Source: Chryseobacterium indologenes (lineage in GTDB: Bacteria; Bacteroidota; Bacteroidia; Flavobacteriales; Weeksellaceae). Taken from it: 64,000 nt of DNA. Below, in pieces: positions 63,379 through 64,000 of this stretch; the first letter of the stretch is position 1; each line of letters begins with the position of its first letter. The translations under genes were made by a program, and so were the position numbers. The stretch lies in contig NZ_CP018786.1 of NCBI RefSeq assembly GCF_002025665.1, positions 3,286,001-3,350,000 on the forward strand. The letters are read 5' to 3'. The notes under the pieces were generated by a model. The model did not search any database and was not told the DNA's origin. It saw only the letters and a list, made by a program, of their open reading frames with translations.

Positions 63379-64000
63379 TTAGGATTCCAAGAGATTAAGA
63401 ATCGCTTCATCAAATGTAGAATATGAAAACTTAAATCCACTTTTTATAAGTTTTTCCGGATAGACGTTTCTGCTTTTTAATAATAATTCCGTTTCCGTAT
63501 TCAGGAATATGGAGGCTATTTCCAGCTGCCAGACGGGAGCATTGAGTCCAAAAGCAACTTTTGTTTTATGTCTTAGTTTTCTCATCATGCTTTGATTGGA
63601 AAGAGGAGTCGGAGCAGTTATATTCACTGTTCCTGAAAGATTCTCATCCTGAATAATCCAATCCACTGCTCTACAGAAATCTTCGATATGAACCCAGCTT
63701 ACCATCTGATTTCCTCTTCCCTGCTTTCCACCTAAGCCCAGTTTTGTAATCATTTTCAGCTTCGGAAAAGCGCCGCCATTATTTCCAAGAACAATGGAAG
63801 TTCGAAGGGCAACTTTTCGTATTTCTTCATTTTTACCTGCAAAAAATTCTTCTTCCCAGCTTTTGCAGATATTCATAGAAAAGTCGTCTCCCACAATTCC
63901 GTTTTCTTCTGTGTTTAAGTTCTTTTCAGAGTGAACATAAATGGTTGCAGAACTGGCATTCAGCCATACTTTTGGTTTATGAGAACATTGATCTACTGCT
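63379..64000 (-). CDS. TIGR01777-type epimerase, partial (5' end outside window)
   Basis: The frame reads continuously from 64000 down to the stop at 63379, with no start in the window, so the N-terminal Rossmann loop is missing. What remains starts AVDQCSHKPKVWLNASSATI and holds the SDR-type strand and the tyrosine region (TEENGIVGDDFSM, then NICKSWEEEF), later QMVSWVHIEDFCRAV, GTVNITAPTPLSN and a C-terminal domain with VYPEKLIKSGFKF. This is the YfcH/TIGR01777 family of extended SDR proteins. An internal GTG at 63894 would give a shorter frame but is not the true start. Function unclear; it lies on the same strand as the fucosidase. Confidence 0.85.
   Translation of the reverse strand, partial: AVDQCSHKPKVWLNASSATIYVHSEKNLNTEENGIVGDDFSMNICKSWEEEFFAGKNEEIRKVALRTSIVLGNNGGAFPKLKMITKLGLGGKQGRGNQMVSWVHIEDFCRAVDWIIQDENLSGTVNITAPTPLSNQSMMRKLRHKTKVAFGLNAPVWQLEIASIFLNTETELLLKSRNVYPEKLIKSGFKFSYSTFDEAILNLLES

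Noticed and set aside
63379..63894. Complete gene starting at GTG 63894
   Set aside because: The frame stays open to 64000 with epimerase-like residues, so the start is beyond the window.

Overview
The window reads as chromosome of a Bacteroidota bacterium of class Flavobacteriia, most likely Chryseobacterium or a close Weeksellaceae relative. The base composition is AT-rich. There is a SusC/SusD pair, many AraC-type and LytTR regulators, GldA-like and SPFH proteins, and GH3/GH29 glycosidases. Several promoters match the Bacteroidota form TTG-N19/20-TAnnTTTG, and the dispersed intergenic repeats are of kinds common in this group. I see no rRNA, CRISPR array, complete insertion sequence or convincing tRNA. 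The species assignment is inference.

Region 1-4 kb looks accessory. It opens with the 5' part of a minus-strand gene, cut by the window edge, that fuses a PD-(D/E)XK nuclease-like domain to a SIR2-like NAD-binding domain; this is a probable anti-phage effector. Next come a lipoprotein gene and an overlapping two-gene unit (GNAT-like protein plus HTH-like protein) behind a 13-bp inverted-repeat operator, which resembles an undescribed toxin-antitoxin pair. Three copies of one hairpin-bearing repeat are scattered through this stretch.

Region 4-18 kb holds a ceramidase-like membrane protein, two AraC regulators, two serine beta-lactamase-like hydrolases, an alpha/beta hydrolase, a P-loop kinase-like protein, a YtcJ-like amidohydrolase with a His/Cys-rich head, a large secreted macroglobulin/plug-domain protein, and a membrane-anchored AraC regulator. 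Region 18-32 kb holds a 556-residue protein of unknown function, a GNAT enzyme, a DUF1737-like miniprotein, an SDR/Crp unit with two identical 16-bp palindromes, a LysR/epoxide-hydrolase-like/quinone-reductase-like divergon, a YcaQ-like glycosylase, a secreted adenosine deaminase, an AraC regulator and an NmrA-like oxidoreductase.

Region 32-38 kb is a complete tripartite RND efflux operon (adaptor, pump, outer-membrane channel). Region 38-43.6 kb is a SusC/SusD uptake system. It is preceded by two palindromes and a 50-codon Cys/Met-rich small ORF that looks like an attenuation leader, which suggests sulfur-amino-acid control. Region 43.6-46.4 kb is a three-gene segment bracketed by inverted copies of one MITE-like element. 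Region 46-55 kb has an acyltransferase, a LytS/LytTR two-component pair, a GldA-like ATPase and an SPFH protein with four vault-like repeats.

Region 55-64 kb has a patatin, dihydrolipoyl dehydrogenase, small secreted proteins, a free-standing ParB/Srx-like protein, a translationally coupled GH29-GH3 glycosidase pair, and the 3' part of a TIGR01777-type epimerase gene whose 5' end lies beyond the window.
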